Of a DNA stretch of 64,000 bases, positions 11,585-21,309 are shown piece after piece. A program made the position numbers and the translations under genes. The stretch is from Selaginella moellendorffii. Taxonomy: Eukaryota; Streptophyta; Lycopodiopsida; Selaginellales; Selaginellaceae. Within the stretch, counting starts at the first letter, position 1. Every line of letters begins with the position of its first letter. Where the stretch lies: the NCBI RefSeq assembly GCF_000143415.4, contig NW_003314319.1:586365-650364 (forward strand). The letters are read 5' to 3'. Below the pieces are notes generated by a model that saw only the letters and a program-made list of their open reading frames with translations, made no database searches and was not told the origin of the DNA.

Positions 11585-13472
11585 CTATGCTAGTTCCTTT
11601 GAACAGCGCAAGTCCTGCCTTTCTCTTGTTGCTCCGACGAAGATTGTTGGCGCCAGTTCCTGGGCCATACTCAAACTCGTCGTTGTCGCTTCCTGAGAAC
11701 CTGAGCTATCAGCTTTGGCCATCTTTTGCTGGATGTATTCCCTCAAAAGATTGGACCTCAATTTGCCATGCCGATCCTGCCATTCGAAAAGTTGTAGCTC
11801 ATTGTAACTTTAGATGAATTACCTTCTTACGAAGAGCAGCATGCCAATGGTTTTTTATTGAGTTGTCAGTTCTTCCAGGTAGCATCTGGAATTTATAGAC
11901 AAAACATCAGTATAAGTTGAACAAGTCTGTAGAAAGCTTTTGCTTACCTTCGCTATGGCGGACCACTTATTTCCAAAGTAAGAGTGCGCTTGAACTAGCA
12001 GCTCTTCCTCTTCCTTTGTCCACCCTTCCTTTCTAATATCCGGTTGGAGATGATTCACCCATCGCTCTCTGCATTGTTTTCCAGAGCGATCTGTGAAACA
12101 AGCCCCCCAAGTTCACTTCAGTCCCACGTAGTGTTCATCCCCAGCCCCAGCTTTCTTATGTTTTACCTCACTTCTTCATAAATCCAAAGAGGCATTGCTA
12201 ACAGTGAAACTCACTCGCCATGAACGTCGAGATGAGCGACCAGCGTCGCGTGCCATACTGCTTGACGAGCTTCACGAGTGACTTATCCTCGGCTAAGCTC
12301 CACTGCCCCTTGACACGGTTCCTCTGGCCTCCCATCTCTTGTAAAGGACCGCAGAGCTGAGATATAGTACTCTGCGGCGAAGCGACGTCGCCTTGAGTAG
12401 CAACAGTAGCAGACTGCTCGCCAAAGAGCCGGGAGGAATTCGAGGCCGAGGTATTTTCTGCCACCCCTTGACACGGAGGTGGTGGGACGCCCGACCATTT
12501 CAAAGTTCCATCGTTTCGTTGCTTCGTCCACTGCTGGCTCGTCATCGTCGTTGGATTGAACTGAGGCTTGGCTTGGAGCATGGGTATTCCCAACGCCGGA
12601 AGAAGGTGCTGCCGAGCGGACAGATTCATAGGAATGTCTGCTTGTGGCGCTCTTGACTGGCACAACAAGCAGCTATCCATTCCAGGAAACTTTGCGACGA
12701 GCGGTTCTTCTCCAGCTCCAGAACACCTCGGCTGCTGCTGCTGGTGATGGTGGTGGAGGTGCTGCTGCTGCTGCTGCGGCTCACAACTTCCAGGAATCGA
12801 GAGCTTCTGTGGGATCAGCTTCGCTGATGGATTACAAGCCGCAGGAACCTGGAAGCTGGGAAATCTCGCCACGGAGCAAGGTGGTGGTGGTGGTGGTGGC
12901 AGGAGGTGGTGGAAAAAAGGATTGTCGCAAGACGATGGTGGATGCCCCATGACGTGATGAGCTGGAGTTTGATGGTTGACACTGGCATCCGCGGAGGGGG
13001 TCTCTTTGCAGTAGAAGTTGCCACCTCCGGTTACCTGGGGATGTCCGTGAAAGCTCTCATCGCACAGGAAGTTCCCGAGTAAGTTGCTGTGAAACAATGT
13101 CGACAGAAACTGGAGCTGGGAGAGCTTAGAGTAGAACCAAACTGGCTGTTGCTGCTGCTGGTGCTGCTGCTTCACGGGAGAATTCTCAAGAACACAGTGA
13201 GCTGGAGTTTGCGGCGGAGGATGGAGAGGAGGTGGAGCGGCGGGCAACAGACAGTGTGGAATTGCCAGGCAGCAAGTCTTTCCATCGAACGCCGCACCAT
13301 TCGGAAAGAACGGGAAGAAATTCCCCGCCGCATTCCAGCTTCCATGCTGATCGGCCGGTGGGAACTGGAACCTCGGCAGCGATTGGCACTGCTCCCCTGC
13401 CGGATGGGGATTTGGGCACCCAGCAGCCCCGGAATCCTCCGTCGCAGCACTATGCTTCTCGCGGCAACTCAT
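11585..13472 (-). CDS. Two-repeat MYB transcription factor, MYB98-like
   Basis: DNA-binding regulator of 551 residues. Exons on the minus strand: 12215..13472, 11948..12090, 11885..11823 (listed high to low) and 11585..11776. The first ~390 residues are a low-complexity activation-type region with runs of Gln, His and Pro. Then follow KGQWSLAEDKSLVKLVKQYG, a join giving NRSGKQCRERWVNHLQPDIR, and the second repeat GWTKEEEELLVQAHSYFGNK with MLPGRTDNSIKNHWHAALRK. KGQW plus GKQCRERW and TDNSIKNHW, placed at the carboxyl end, are characteristic of the MYB98/MYB64/MYB119 group that controls female gametophyte cells in flowering plants. What it does in this plant is open. A telo-box sits upstream at 13636-13644. 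Confidence 0.88.
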
Positions 13473-13764
13473 GGCAGCAGTAGCGATCGATTTCGCGGAA
13501 TCTGGATCATTCCTAGCTCGCTACGCATCCCGCATTGCCGCCGCAAGCTCTGCAGCTTCATCCTCGCCCTGCACCACATTCTCGCCCCCCCCCCCGGATC
13601 AATCCGATGGAATGCGGCCCCTACCTAGTCCACGAAAACCCTAACAGCCGGCGACTGTGAAGCGTTTTCCCGGTGACGGAGATAACGACCAACTTGCATA
13701 CCAGAGCACTTTCCACGCGGCAAGACACGTGTCATAGATATTCCAGGGACTGTAGAGTCCAACT

Positions 13765-15128
13765 ATGGCGATGGGTGTGGAATGCGTGGGTTGGGCAGCT
13801 CGGGATCAATCTGGAGTTCTCTCGCGCCACGAGTTCTCTAGGAGGTATAGTGACAGAGATATTTTTCTGCCTTGATTCTGCTCCAGAGCGATAGGAGACG
13901 ATGACATTTGTTTCAAAATCACCCATTGCGGGATCTGTTACGCCGAAGCCGTGTGCATTTTCAACAAGCTTGGCGACACCAAATATCCCATCGTTCCTGG
14001 GTAAGCCCCCAATTCGTTCTTCAATTATCTAGTTTCCTGACCTTTTCAATTTTATTCCTCGTGGCTTTGATTCCATCCATAGACACGAGATTGTGGGCGT
14101 GGTGACAGAGGTGGGCTCCAATGTGACACGCTTCAAGGTTGGCGACCGCGCTGCCGTTGGAGCTTACTGCCGCTCCTGTGGCTCTTGCGACGACTGCGAT
14201 AATGGAATGGAGAACTACTGCCACAAATTGCTCCTCACGTACAACTACGAAGACATCGATGGAACCATCACCAAAGGAGGCTTCTCCAACAAAATGGTTG
14301 TCCACTCAAGGTAAGAAACTTCAAAGTTTTTTCGAGTTTTTGATCGAACCTTCTGTTGTCTCGCAGGTATGCTTTCCAAATTCCGGACAAGCTCTCGTCC
14401 AGCGATGCCGCTCCACTATTGTGTGCTGGGATCACGGTCTATAGCCCAATGAAACGCTATGGTATGATCTCCCAGACAGGAAAACACCTGGGAGTGATCG
14501 GGCTGGGTGGTTTGGGTCATATGGCCGTTAAGTTTGGCAAAGCTTTCGGCCACAAGGTGACGGTGCTCAGCACATCGCCGGGCAAGAAAGAGGACGCTCT
14601 CACTCTCCTTGGGGCTGACGAGTTTCTCGTCACAAAAGATCCACAAGCGTTGCATGTAAGTTCACGTTTAAGATACTTTTCCTCTGGCTCGAGACGTCAT
14701 TCTTTGTTTGTTCACCATGACAGGCCGCAGGAAAATCCATAGATTGGATCATCGATACAGCGGCAGGGAAACACGATCTGAACTTGTATCTCCCACTTCT
14801 AAAGACGGGAGGGCACTTAGTCATGGTGGGTGTTCCACCGAGTATTGAATTTGCTACACACTTGATGTTGCGTAAGTTTTTCTTTCATACTTTTTTCTTG
14901 TTTGGCTCATTCTATATATTGTGTTTCTTAGCCAGGAGATCGATCTCCGGGAGCGTAACCGGCGGATGCAAAGAGATCGAAGAGATGCTCCAATTTTGTG
15001 CCGATAAGCAAATCCTCCCCAACATCGAGATAGTTCCCATCGACTACGCAAACACTGCCATACAAAGGATGATCAGAAGCGACGTTAAGTTTCGTTTCGT
15101 CATAGACATCGCAAGCTCTTTAAAGTAA
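13765..15128 (+). CDS. Cinnamyl-alcohol-dehydrogenase-like protein, copy 1
   Basis: Zinc-dependent, NADP(H)-type alcohol dehydrogenase of the CAD family, 351 residues. Exons: 13765..13844, 13887..14000, 14083..14310, 14367..14655, 14724..14871, 14932..15128. Catalytic zinc ligands are visible in THCGIC, PGHE and LLCAG; the structural-zinc cysteines lie in [18 protein letters not shown]. The nucleotide-binding motif [20 protein letters not shown] is intact, and STSPGKK suits NADP. After CGIC the usual His-Ser-Asp is replaced by Tyr-Ala-Glu, so substrate handling may differ from classical CADs. The exon structure is identical to copy 2 (16908-18371) and all exon lengths match. Without expression data either copy could be the active one. 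Confidence 0.88.
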
Positions 15129-15179
15129 GCGTTTTAAACAAAAGATAAAGGTGATTAATAAGTTAAACCAATAAATCGC

Positions 15180-15721
15180 CTCTAGGGCTTTCAATCCGGT
15201 TAAAAAGCTGGACAGCAGAGATTCACATGAAGCAAGGCATCGCACACAGCCAATCCAAGAACAATATCTCCGAGTCGGCGATTTCCTACACCAAAGCAGC
15301 CGAGTGTTTTCGGCGAGACGGCTCTACGGACAAAGCGGTTGCGGCGTAGGTTGCGTGGAAAAAACTGGGACCTTCTTGCCATCTCCTGGTAGCGATCTGC
15401 TCAAAGAACATTGGAGAGCTGGAGAGCAACGAGAGAGCGCTTGAGGCGTTCAAGACGCCCTCCAAGGTGAATGTGAGATTGTCGCTGTTCAAGGCGGCCG
15501 TTTGCCGCGTTCTAGATGCGCGGTACGGGGATCTCGATAGAGTGGTGAAGCACGAGTACGAGGAGATAGATCCCGGGTTTGGATCCAGCACAGAGTTTAG
15601 AATTGTCCAAGGTCTTTACCTCTCGATAGACATGGAGGATGAGCGTGGGTTTTGTGATTCCGTGGATGCTTGCGCCAAGATGTGTGGTGCCAAAGAAACA
15701 TTAGAATTAGCTGCCTTTTAA
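15180..15721 (+). pseudogene. Broken alpha-SNAP-like copy
   Basis: Decayed partner of the gene at 18465-19211. Relative to that gene it lacks the start codon region, a stretch after the AAAAAGCTG near 15200, 12 bases near 15347 (which creates an in-frame TAG), about 136 bases near 15451 and 30 bases near 15706. The carboxyl part still reads like the intact copy (RYGDLDRVVKHEYEE, YLSIDMEDERGFCDSVDA). No full frame can be assembled, so I call it a pseudogene. Confidence 0.88.
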
Positions 15722-15893
15722 TAAGGTGAATCTGGACAATCACAGCCTCTCAATTAAATGCAAGTGCAAGAACGAGTGTAAACTTATCAACAAAAGAATG
15801 CTATGGAACCCTCCATGAAATTCAAAGAATTTATGGCATTTCAATGCTATGTGTGCATGTTAGCCAAAAGCTTGTAGGCAGCAGTGTTGTGCA

Positions 15894-16895
15894 GCGGTGG
15901 GAGAAATTCGGCCACAGTCCACGATGAGATTGAGGAGCTTGTGCACGCTGGGAAGGCAAGACAAGTGTCCGTTGGGAAGGCAAGATGGGTGTGTCGTGTG
16001 TGCTCTGCCTTGACTCAGGAGATGAAAATTCCGGTGTGGGGGACTGGGAATTCGTTGGTGTCTCCTGAACTGCAGCAGCGTTGATAGAACAGATGAGATT
16101 CAAGGGCACTTATACTATGACTAACTTGCATGCCTACAACTCGCAAACCGTAGAAAGTGTGAGGGATTGAGATCCCTAAGAAGAAATATATATGGATAAT
16201 TAATACCACGTGGTAACACATGATCGGCCATTTGGTGAAGGATTTCAGCCATCTGGTGAGTCGTAATGAAGCCATTTGGTGAAAGCATTCATGGATAAGT
16301 ATATGTATATAAGCTATCTGCTTGGCTAGAGACCAGCGTGGCCTTGGCTCAAAGCAACCTCACCTCCTATGTCGATCTTAGCTGGGAGCAGCCTGATCAT
16401 AGCGAGTCAGTTTCAGCTCATAGTGAGTCAGCTGCTTGGAGCAGTGAGTTGATCACAGCTTAAGGTAGCCTAGTTACAGCGATCAAACTTAACTTGGAGT
16501 AGCAGTTGGAATGGCTGTCAAGCTGTAATGGAAGCAAGTTTACATTTTTCAAGCCTCTAGAAAAGAGTGTAGGTCCACGTTGCATCCTTCATGGGGAGCT
16601 AGTGAAAGAAAACTGTTCTTAAGCCTCTAGATGGTCAGCCATCCTTCTCTGCGTTACACCCATAAATACTTGAAGCTTGAATAAAGTCCTTCAGTCTTCC
16701 TGGTTCAATCAAGCCCTGAGAAGCCTAAATGAATTGATACCTTTGCTGGAAATTTCTTGTTATAACTAGTGTAAAAAAATCCACTCTCAAGAGCAAGAAT
16801 TCTTCACTAAACCCCATAAAACCTCATTTCATTCCTTGCAGCCCTAGACTCCCTAGATTTAAGACTGGGATTCGAACTAAGCACCACTTTTTCTA
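15894..16895. other. Spacer between duplication units, LTR-like features
   Basis: No coding content. Features seen: TATA-like TATGTATATAAG near 16302-16313, three loose repeats of CCATTTGGTGAA/CCATCTGGTGAG (16210-16285), several GAGTCAG/GAGTTGA repeats (16400-16460), and a CATAAATAC...AATAAAG pair near 16671-16687. Near the right end, TGGGATTCGAACTAAGCACCA (16866-16886) resembles a reverse-complemented tRNA T-arm. Together these suggest a solo LTR or retroelement leader, but I cannot place terminal repeats. Confidence 0.3.
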
Positions 16896-16907
16896 TAGAG
16901 TCCAACT

Positions 16908-18371
16908 ATGGCGATGGGTGTGGAATGCGTGGGTTGGGCAGCTCGGGATCAATCTGGAGTTCTCTCGCGCCACGAGTTCTCTAGGAGGTATAGTGACAAA
17001 GATATTTTTCTGCCTTGATTCTGCTCCAGAGCGATAGGAGACGATGACATTTGTTTCAAAATCACCCACTGCGGGATCTGTTACGCTGAAGCCGTGTGGC
17101 TTTTCAACAAGCTTGGCGACACCAAATATCCCATCGTTCCTGGGTAAGCGAGAGAGAACTCCCCAATTCGTTCTTCAATTATCTGGTTTCCTGGATCCCC
17201 TTTCTTTTCTTTTGAACCCAGCATGATCTCTCCCTCAGTTTTTCTTCTGTTCTTATTTTTGTTCTTGGTTTCTCTCCTAGTTGACTTTTTCAGTTTTTTC
17301 CTCACGGCTTTGATTCCATCCATAGACACGAGATTGTAGGCGTGGTGGCAGAGGTGGGCTCCAATGTGACACGCTTCAAGGTTGGCGACCGCGCTGGCGT
17401 TGGAGCTTACTGCCGCTCCTGTGGCTCTTGCGACGACTGCGATAATGGAATGGAGAACTATTGCCACAAATCGCTCCTCACGTACAACTACGAAGACATC
17501 GATGGAACCATCACCAAAGGAGGCTTCTCCAACAAAATGGTTGTCCACTCAAGGTAAGAAACTTCAAAGTTTTTTTCGAGTTTTTGATCGAACCTTCTGT
17601 TGTCTCGCAGGTATGCTTTCCAAATTCCGGACAAGCTCTCGTCCAGCGATGCCGCTCCACTATTGTGTGCTGGGATCACGGTCTATAGCCCAATGAAACG
17701 CTATGGTATGATCTCCCAGACAGGGAAACACCTGGGAGTGATCGGGCTGGGTGGTTTGGGTCATATGGCCGTCAAGTTTGGCAAAGCTTTCGGCCACAAG
17801 GTGACGGTGCTCAGCACATCGCCGGGCAAGAAAGAGGACGCTCTCACTCTCCTTGGGGCTGACGAGTTTCTCGTCACAAAAGATCCACAGGCGTTGCATG
17901 TAAGTTCGTGTTTAAGATACTTTTCCTCTGGCTCGAGACGTCATTCTTTGTTTGTTCATCATGACAGGCCGCAGAAAAATCCATAGATTGGATCATCGAC
18001 ACAGCGGCAGGGAAACACGATCTAAACTTGTATCTCCCGCTTCTAAAGACGGGAGGGCACTTAGTCATGGTGGGCGTTCCACCGAGTCATGAATTTGCTC
18101 CACACTTGATGTTGCGTAAGTTTTCTTTCGTGCTTTTTTCTTGTTTGGCTCATTCTATAGATTGTGTTTCATAGCCATGAGATCGATCTCCGGGAGCTCA
18201 ACCGGCGGATGCAAAGAGATCGAAGAGATGCTCCAATTTTGTGCCGATAAGCAAATCCTCCCCAACATCGAGATAGTTCCCATCGACTACGCAAACACTG
18301 CCATACAAAGGATGATCAAAAGCGACGTTAAGTTTCGTTTCGTCATAGACATCGCAAGCTCTTTAAAGTAA
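16908..18371 (+). CDS. Cinnamyl-alcohol-dehydrogenase-like protein, copy 2
   Basis: Same family and length (351 residues) as the copy at 13765. Exons: 16908..16987, 17030..17143, 17326..17553, 17611..17899, 17968..18115, 18175..18371. Zinc-ligand and GLGGLG nucleotide-binding motifs are all present. Differences from copy 1 are few: VWLF for VCIF in exon 2, VVAEVG for VVTEVG, HKSL for [12 protein letters not shown] for SIEFATHL, and [11 protein letters not shown] for [11 protein letters not shown]. Intron 2 is about 100 bases longer than in copy 1. The stop lies 93 bases before the SNAP-like start codon. Confidence 0.9.
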
Positions 18372-18464
18372 GCGTTTAATCAATAATGATTAATGATTAA
18401 TAAGTTAAACCAATACATCGCCTTTTTGCATCACTATAAGTATGAAGTCTTCTCTAGGGTTTTC

Positions 18465-19211
18465 ATGGCGTTCTTGTGGAGCAATCCGGTTAAAAAGCTA
18501 GAAGAGGAGAAGCGATGGTCCGAGGCAGCAGAGATTCACATGAAGCAAGGCATTGACAGCCAATCCAAGACCAATATCTCCGAGTCGGCGATTTCCTACA
18601 CGAAAGCAGCTGAGTGTTTTCGGCGAGACGGCTCCACGGACAAAGCGGTCGCGGCGTGGCACCTCGCGAAGGTTGCGTGGAAAAAACTGGGACCTTCTTG
18701 CCATCTCCTGGCAGCGATCTGCTCAAAGAACATTGGAGAGCTGGAGAGCAACGAGCGGGCGCTTGAGGCGTTCAAGGAGGCCTCCGTCCTTTTCGGGAAT
18801 ACCAATCTCAAGGAGTCACTGCGGTGCCAGATCCGGGCCGCCAACCTGGCCGTGGTCATTGCGAAGTTTGGCGAGGCGACCCAGATGTTTGAAGCTATTG
18901 CGCGTAGCACCCCAACGCCCTCCAAGGTGAATGTGAGATCGTCGCTGTTCAAGGCTGCCGTTTGCCGCGTTCTAGATGCGCGGTACGGGGATCTCGATAG
19001 AGTGGTGAAGCACGAGTACGAGAAGCTAGATCCCGGGTTTGGATCCAGCGCAGAGTTTAGAATTGTCCAAGGTCTTTACCTCTCGATAGACATGGAGGAT
19101 GAGCATGGGTTTTGTGATTCCGTGGATGCTTGCGCCAAGATGTTTGGTGCCAAAGAAACATTAGTGAAAGAACTCTTGTACAAATGTTATACTGAGTTAG
19201 CAGCCTTTTAA
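18465..19211 (+). CDS. Alpha-SNAP-like protein
   Basis: Predicted soluble NSF-attachment protein relative of 248 residues, single exon. Alpha-SNAPs link NSF to SNARE complexes in membrane fusion. Helical-repeat similarity is seen in ISESAISYTKAAECFRRDGS, SKNIGELESNERALEAFKEA, FGEATQMFEAIARST and EYEKLDPGFGSSAEFRIVQG, in family order. It is about 40 residues shorter than usual (~289), mainly at the amino terminus, and its last residues (YKCYTELAAF) differ from the conserved NSF-activating tail. It may be a diverged paralogue. A longer amino terminus from an upstream exon cannot be excluded. It ends 140 bases from the convergent PPR stop codon. Confidence 0.75.
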   Translation: MAFLWSNPVKKLEEEKRWSEAAEIHMKQGIDSQSKTNISESAISYTKAAECFRRDGSTDKAVAAWHLAKVAWKKLGPSCHLLAAICSKNIGELESNERALEAFKEASVLFGNTNLKESLRCQIRAANLAVVIAKFGEATQMFEAIARSTPTPSKVNVRSSLFKAAVCRVLDARYGDLDRVVKHEYEKLDPGFGSSAEFRIVQGLYLSIDMEDEHGFCDSVDACAKMFGAKETLVKELLYKCYTELAAF

Positions 19212-19350
19212 TAAGGTGAATCTGGACAATCACAGCCTCTCAATTGAATGCAAGTGCAAGAACGAGTGTAAACTTATCAACAAAAGAATGCTATGGAGTA
19301 ACCTCAGTCTGTACAACACCCTCCTCCATGAAATTCATGGCATTTCAATG

Positions 19351-21237
19351 CTATTTGTGCATGTTAGCCAAGAGTTTGTAGGCAGCAGTGTTGTGCGGAT
19401 TGAGCTCCACCACCTTTTGCGAAGCTCGGGCAGCCCTGAAAGCGTCGCCATGGAGTTTACAAGCGCCCAAGAGTGTACCCCATGCAATTGCTTCAGCCTC
19501 GAAGGGCATGGAATCCACGAGCTCCTCGGCAGCATCCAGCTGGCCAGCCCGGCCTAGCGCATCCACAATGCAGCAATAGTGCTGGAGCGTTGGGATGATC
19601 CCACGGTCGATCTTAATGGATGCAAAGCAACTTCTACTGCTCGCCACCTTGCCCTTGTGAGCGAACGAGTGGAGGATTCTCATGTAGCTCGTGTCATCCA
19701 CAACAGCGCCCTGGAGATCCGAAAATCTAAACAAGGAGAGCGCGTCGTTTGCGTACCCAAACCCCGAGTACGTGGAAATCATAGCGTTGAATGAGGATGA
19801 GTCACGGCAGGGCATAATCTCAAACAAGAAACTCGCAGCATCAAGATTTCCGCACTGAGCATATGCGGTAAACATGGTGGCCCAGGACGAAGAATCCTTT
19901 GCTGGCATTTTCTTAAACATTCGTATTGCATCGTTGGTATGGCCATTCTCAACGAGAGCTGCGATTATAGCATTCCATGCAATCGTGTCACGGCTGAGGA
20001 TATCCTCAAACATTTCTAAAGCCAAAGAGAGATACCCGGCTTGAGAATATGCCTGCATCAATGTAGTTTTTGCAACAATGTCTGGCTCCCGAATCTGGTC
20101 GAATGTCCATTTTGCTTCCTCGATCTTGCCCTTGAGAGCGTAGGCTCTCACCATAGCTGTGCAAGACACAACATTAAGATCTGGAATCTTGAGAAAGAGG
20201 GCCATTGCTTCCTCTAGAAATCCTTCATTAGCATATACCGTCAAAAGAGTGGTCCACGAAACGATGCTTGGGTTGGGCATCTCATCGAAAGCTCTCTTGC
20301 ATTCTTCTACGTAGCCATGTTGGCAGTAGGCTCCAAGCATAATATTCCATGACACTACATCTGGTTGAGGCATATTCTGCAGAACATCTCTCGCTTGCTG
20401 TAAGCTGCCTTCATCCGCAAATGCCTGAAGCATGAGATTCCAAGACGTGGTATCTCTTTCTGGCATCGAATCAAACAGATCCTTGGAATCATCTAGATGC
20501 CCGTTTTGGGCAAACGCTTGTAGCATGGTGTTCCAAGTGATAATGTTTCGAAACGGCATAGAGAAAAAAAGAGTCTTTGAGTGTAAAAGACAACCATTCG
20601 CGGAGTACGCTCCGATCATGACCGTCCACGTTACAACATCGCGCACGTCCATTCGATCAAACATGGACTTTGCTTCGGCAAAATGCCCTGATCTGGCAAA
20701 CGCTGCAATCATCGTGTTCCAGGAAACCACGTCAAAGCCCAAAATGAGGTCAAAGTATTTCTTTGCGGCCCCAAGATTCCCGGACTGGGCATATGCTTGG
20801 AACATTACGTTGAAAGAGACGGCATTCTTGCAAGGAATGGCATCAAACACGCGCTGGGCTTCCACAAGATGCCCACTCTCGGTATATGCCACAAGGAGAA
20901 TGTTCCAGGAATATACGTTGGGCTCACCAATGGAGTGGAACGTCTTGAGCGCGTCCTCGCAACTATGGCATTGCCCATACATTTTCACGAGGAGATTCTT
21001 GAGGTATCGGTTCTCTCGATAGGAGCTGGATTGGATCGCCGCATCGATTCGCCGGGCTCGCTGCAAATCGCGCAAATCTCCACACTCGCGGATGAGTTGC
21101 TCGTAGTAGTCTTGGCCCCGGAGAACCTTGTGAGGGAAATCCGGGTTTCTTGATCTCTTGGCACTGCTACTCACGATTTCTTTTGCCAGATCTTGCCAGC
21201 GGCTGGGACTATCCAATGCCGCTGGAGATGGGATCAT
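19351..21237 (-). CDS. PPR protein with S-type repeat array
   Basis: Pentatricopeptide-repeat RNA-binding protein of 628 residues, single exon, presumably acting in mitochondria or plastids. After an amino region with P/L-like motifs (about residues 40-105) come at least twelve consecutive 31-residue repeats beginning at NVYSWNILLVAYTESGHLVE and continuing to about residue 480, each with a W-N/T-x-M core and ending in a MP-type segment. An E-like tail (GRAGQLDAAEELVDSMPFEA, AIAWGTLLGACKLHGD) ends at LLANMHK with no DYW domain. Such S-only arrays are common in lycophyte and bryophyte PPR proteins. No obvious targeting peptide. Start codons of this gene and the next PPR gene are 72 bases apart, head to head. 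Confidence 0.93.
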   Translation of the reverse strand: MIPSPAALDSPSRWQDLAKEIVSSSAKRSRNPDFPHKVLRGQDYYEQLIRECGDLRDLQRARRIDAAIQSSSYRENRYLKNLLVKMYGQCHSCEDALKTFHSIGEPNVYSWNILLVAYTESGHLVEAQRVFDAIPCKNAVSFNVMFQAYAQSGNLGAAKKYFDLILGFDVVSWNTMIAAFARSGHFAEAKSMFDRMDVRDVVTWTVMIGAYSANGCLLHSKTLFFSMPFRNIITWNTMLQAFAQNGHLDDSKDLFDSMPERDTTSWNLMLQAFADEGSLQQARDVLQNMPQPDVVSWNIMLGAYCQHGYVEECKRAFDEMPNPSIVSWTTLLTVYANEGFLEEAMALFLKIPDLNVVSCTAMVRAYALKGKIEEAKWTFDQIREPDIVAKTTLMQAYSQAGYLSLALEMFEDILSRDTIAWNAIIAALVENGHTNDAIRMFKKMPAKDSSSWATMFTAYAQCGNLDAASFLFEIMPCRDSSSFNAMISTYSGFGYANDALSLFRFSDLQGAVVDDTSYMRILHSFAHKGKVASSRSCFASIKIDRGIIPTLQHYCCIVDALGRAGQLDAAEELVDSMPFEAEAIAWGTLLGACKLHGDAFRAARASQKVVELNPHNTAAYKLLANMHK

Positions 21238-21309
21238 AGATCACGCAAACGAGAGGAAGATCTCGATCATAGAACAAGAAGAAGAAAGAAATGGGAGGAT
21301 CTAGGGTTT

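Larger units (their letters stand above)
13753..15893 (+). repeat. Segmental duplication, left unit
   Basis: First unit of a direct tandem duplication; its partner is 16896-19396. Similarity begins at the shared TAGAGTCCAACTATGGCG just before the dehydrogenase start and ends in a scrap of the neighbouring PPR gene's 3' end (about 15855-15886). The left unit is shorter because of several deletions in the SNAP part and in introns. Confidence 0.9.
16896..19396 (+). repeat. Segmental duplication, right unit
   Basis: Second unit of the tandem duplication with 13753-15893. It contains the intact dehydrogenase and SNAP-like genes and runs into the real 3' end of the PPR gene at 19351. Because the left unit ends in a scrap of that PPR gene, this unit sits in the ancestral context. 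Confidence 0.9.

Noticed and set aside
12393-13628. Plus-strand frames across the MYB exon
   Set aside because: Shadows of the long MYB exon 1; the minus strand has the MYB domain and matching splice sites.
16210-16285. CRISPR-like short repeats
   Set aside because: Three imperfect 12-base units without regular spacers in a plant nuclear context.
16866-16886. tRNA gene or retroelement primer-binding site
   Set aside because: Only a T-arm-like core is present; acceptor complement and a paired LTR are not seen.
18496-18952. Frames overlapping the SNAP-like gene
   Set aside because: Other-frame shadows; the frame 18465-19211 has the family similarity.
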